DNA from: Coriobacteriales bacterium
GTDB lineage: Bacteria; Actinomycetota; Coriobacteriia; Coriobacteriales; UBA8131
DNA length: 25,969 bases
Direction of reading: 5' to 3'
NCBI GenBank assembly: GCA_031290695.1
Contig: JAITNB010000137.1
Location: 1 to 25,969 of the forward strand
Both the position numbers and the translations under genes were made by a program. Below the pieces are notes generated by a model. It was not told the origin of the DNA. It did not search any database and saw only the letters and a list, made by a program, of their open reading frames with translations. Positions 24,452 to 25,969 of this stretch are shown here, in pieces (position 1 is the first letter of the stretch; each line of letters starts with the position of its first letter).

Positions 24452-25951
24452 TTACTCGTCGTAGTCTTTGATAAAACGCTTGAAGAAGTGGATCATGCGG
24501 GCGTAGTTCTCGATGCTTATCGACTCGTTGGTGCCGTGGATGGTGGCTTTTTGGACGTCGGTTATCTGAGTGGGGGTAAAGCGGTAGATGGCGTTGGTGA
24601 GCACGTGGTATTTGCGCGAGTCGGTGCCGCCCATCACAAGGTAGGGCGTGGGAATCGCGCCGGGGTAGAACTCGCGCGTGAGTGCGGTGAGCCGCTCGTA
24701 CAGTGGCGTGTTGACCGGCGAGACTGCCGAGGCCTCCTCGGGGATGGACTCGCGTATCGACACCGCGATGCCGCGCGCGGCGGCAAGCCCCTCGAAGTGC
24801 TCCCGCACCAAGGCCACCGTATCGCCTGGGAGCAGGCGCACATTGACCGTTACCTGCGTGGAAAGCGGCAGCACGTTAGAGGCGTCGCTTGCCTTTGCCA
24901 TCGTCGCGGCAAAGGTCGTGCGGATAAGTGCGTTGGTGGTGGGGTTCTTCGCAAGTATCCCCAACAGGACCGGCCTGAACAGCCACAGGTTTGCCATCGC
25001 CATGCGCACGGCAAAGCCCATCTCGCCGGCGATGTTGCGCAGCATTAGCTCGACCGGGGGTGTGAGGCGCGCCGGCAACGGTGCGCCTTCGATGGCACAG
25101 ATGAGCTCGGCCGCCTTGCCCAGGCTCGAATGTGCGGGCGGCATAGAGCTATGCCCGCCACTGCCGGTGACCGTTATCTCATAGTCGCAGCGGCCCTTCT
25201 CCCCCAGCCCTATGAGGGCAAGCGGCGCATCGACGCCCTTGACGCTGTTGAGCGCAACAAGCCCGCCCTCATCCAAAACGCCCTCGAAGCACAGCCCCTG
25301 TGCCACAAAGTGCTCGACGGCCTTCTGCGCGCCGTTGGCACCGCCAACCTCCTCGTCGTGCCCGTACACGAAGTAGAGGTCGCGCGTAGGCGTGAACCCC
25401 TCGCGCATGAGCGCCTCGGCCGCCTCCAGGTGCGCGGTCATCTGGCTCTTGATGTCAAGCGTCCCACGCCCCCACACAAAGCCCTCGGCAACCGTGCCGC
25501 TAAAGGCGGGATACCTCCAGTCCTGCTCCGTGCCCTGCTCCACAGGCACAATGTCGTAGTGCGCGATGAGCGCCAGCGGCTTGAGTGCGGGGTCGCTCCC
25601 CTGCCAGCGGTACGCGAGGGTGTAGGTGTTGATGCGCTCAAGCGTGCAGGCCTCGTGGAACAGCGGGAACGCGTCGCGCAGATAGGCGGCCATGCGGTCA
25701 AAGGGCGCGAAGTCGGTCGCCGCATAGTCCTTGGTGCTCACGGTGGGTATGGCGATAGCCCCGCTCAGGCGCGCCAGCACCTCGGGGCCAGGCGTACCGG
25801 GGTCAAACGGCGCAAGCGAGGAGTCCCCCACCGGTGTCTTAAAGCCCAGCGTGCGGATAAGCACGAGCGTTATCACGATAACCAGCGCCCCAAGAATAAC
25901 AAACAGGACCACCACAGTAGACCACCACCCTTTCCAGGTTACTGTGGTCAT
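24452..25951 (-). CDS. Membrane-anchored M20 metallopeptidase (CPS1/PM20D1-like)
   Basis: This 499-residue zinc hydrolase of family M20 has an N-terminal membrane helix (about residues 10-33) that anchors the enzyme. Metal and catalytic residues are visible: H131 (AHYDIVP), D133, bridging D166 (GRGTLDIKS), catalytic E200 and E201 (GHDEEVGG), D227 (VLDEGG) and H472 (TIHGTNE). H267 (GGHSSMP) lies in the dimerisation domain. The pattern W-x2-PAFSG...GRGTLDIKSQM is that of the yeast CPS1/mammalian PM20D1 branch, which includes carboxypeptidases and N-acyl amino acid hydrolases. It is the first gene of the three-gene operon, 15 bases before the CMD-like gene. The substrate is unknown; orientation of the catalytic domain outside the cytoplasm is likely but not certain. 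Confidence 0.92.
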   Translation of the reverse strand: MTTVTWKGWWSTVVVLFVILGALVIVITLVLIRTLGFKTPVGDSSLAPFDPGTPGPEVLARLSGAIAIPTVSTKDYAATDFAPFDRMAAYLRDAFPLFHEACTLERINTYTLAYRWQGSDPALKPLALIAHYDIVPVEQGTEQDWRYPAFSGTVAEGFVWGRGTLDIKSQMTAHLEAAEALMREGFTPTRDLYFVYGHDEEVGGANGAQKAVEHFVAQGLCFEGVLDEGGLVALNSVKGVDAPLALIGLGEKGRCDYEITVTGSGGHSSMPPAHSSLGKAAELICAIEGAPLPARLTPPVELMLRNIAGEMGFAVRMAMANLWLFRPVLLGILAKNPTTNALIRTTFAATMAKASDASNVLPLSTQVTVNVRLLPGDTVALVREHFEGLAAARGIAVSIRESIPEEASAVSPVNTPLYERLTALTREFYPGAIPTPYLVMGGTDSRKYHVLTNAIYRFTPTQITDVQKATIHGTNESISIENYARMIHFFKRFIKDYDE

Positions 25952-25969
25952 TATGGCAGATGAGGTGCT

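Noticed and set aside
1..25969. CRISPR arrays, tRNA or rRNA genes, prophage or toxin-antitoxin genes
   Set aside because: No regularly spaced repeats, cloverleaf-like sequences or related protein families were found by reading both strands.

Overview
The window is bacterial, GC-rich and tightly packed. The long ribosomal-protein cluster, the 61-residue zinc-ribbon form of S14, the type of EF-G, SecY and S12, and a cytoplasmic-type molybdopterin oxidoreductase module point to an anaerobic actinobacterium, most likely class Coriobacteriia (Eggerthella/Olsenella/Collinsella relatives). This placement rests on protein style and gene content recalled from known families, not on a database search. 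Layout: (1) Positions 1-3615, minus strand: a three-gene respiratory module made of a molybdopterin catalytic subunit, a four-cluster ferredoxin subunit and an NrfD-type membrane anchor cut by the window edge. (2) Positions 3616-3909: a divergent regulatory spacer rich in dyads. (3) Positions 3910-6395, plus strand: the two-gene AmmeMemoRadiSam system, with a fused MEMO-AMMECR1 protein and its radical SAM partner. The radical SAM gene carries an 89-bp palindromic element in frame inside its coding sequence. (4) Positions 6600-22692, minus strand: a fused str-S10-spc super-cluster. In transcription order it reads rpsL, rpsG, fusA, rpsJ, rplC, rplD, rplW, rplB, rpsS, rplV, rpsC, rplP, rpmC, rpsQ, rplN, rplX, rplE, rpsN, rpsH, rplF, rplR, rpsE, rpmD, rplO, secY, adk, map, and ends with an MBL-fold hydrolase. 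tuf is missing between fusA and rpsJ, and the usual infA-rpmJ-rpsM-rpsK-rpsD-rpoA-rplQ continuation is missing after map. (5) Positions 22693-23057: the str promoter and a 195-bp MITE-like element with 34-bp perfect terminal inverted repeats flanked by an 8-bp direct repeat. (6) Positions 23058-25951, minus strand: an M20 metallopeptidase, a CxxC carboxymuconolactone-decarboxylase-like protein and a short-chain dehydrogenase, apparently one operon. How the genes work together: the str-S10-spc block supplies ribosome parts, the elongation factor EF-G, the SecY translocon channel, adenylate kinase and N-terminal methionine removal, all read from a strong-looking sigma-70-type promoter at 22754-22782. 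The Mo module probably passes electrons between the menaquinone pool and an unidentified substrate. AmmeMemoRadiSam is a conserved three-domain set that I treat as having no firmly assigned reaction. The M20/CMD/SDR operon looks catabolic, hydrolysing an amide and then oxidising the product, but its substrate cannot be read from sequence. The most notable observations are the in-frame palindromic element in the radical SAM gene, the MITE with an intact target-site duplication just upstream of the main ribosomal promoter, the tyrosine/aspartate-rich repeat tail on the molybdopterin enzyme, the missing tuf and infA segments, and a terminator-like hairpin between rpsL and rpsG.
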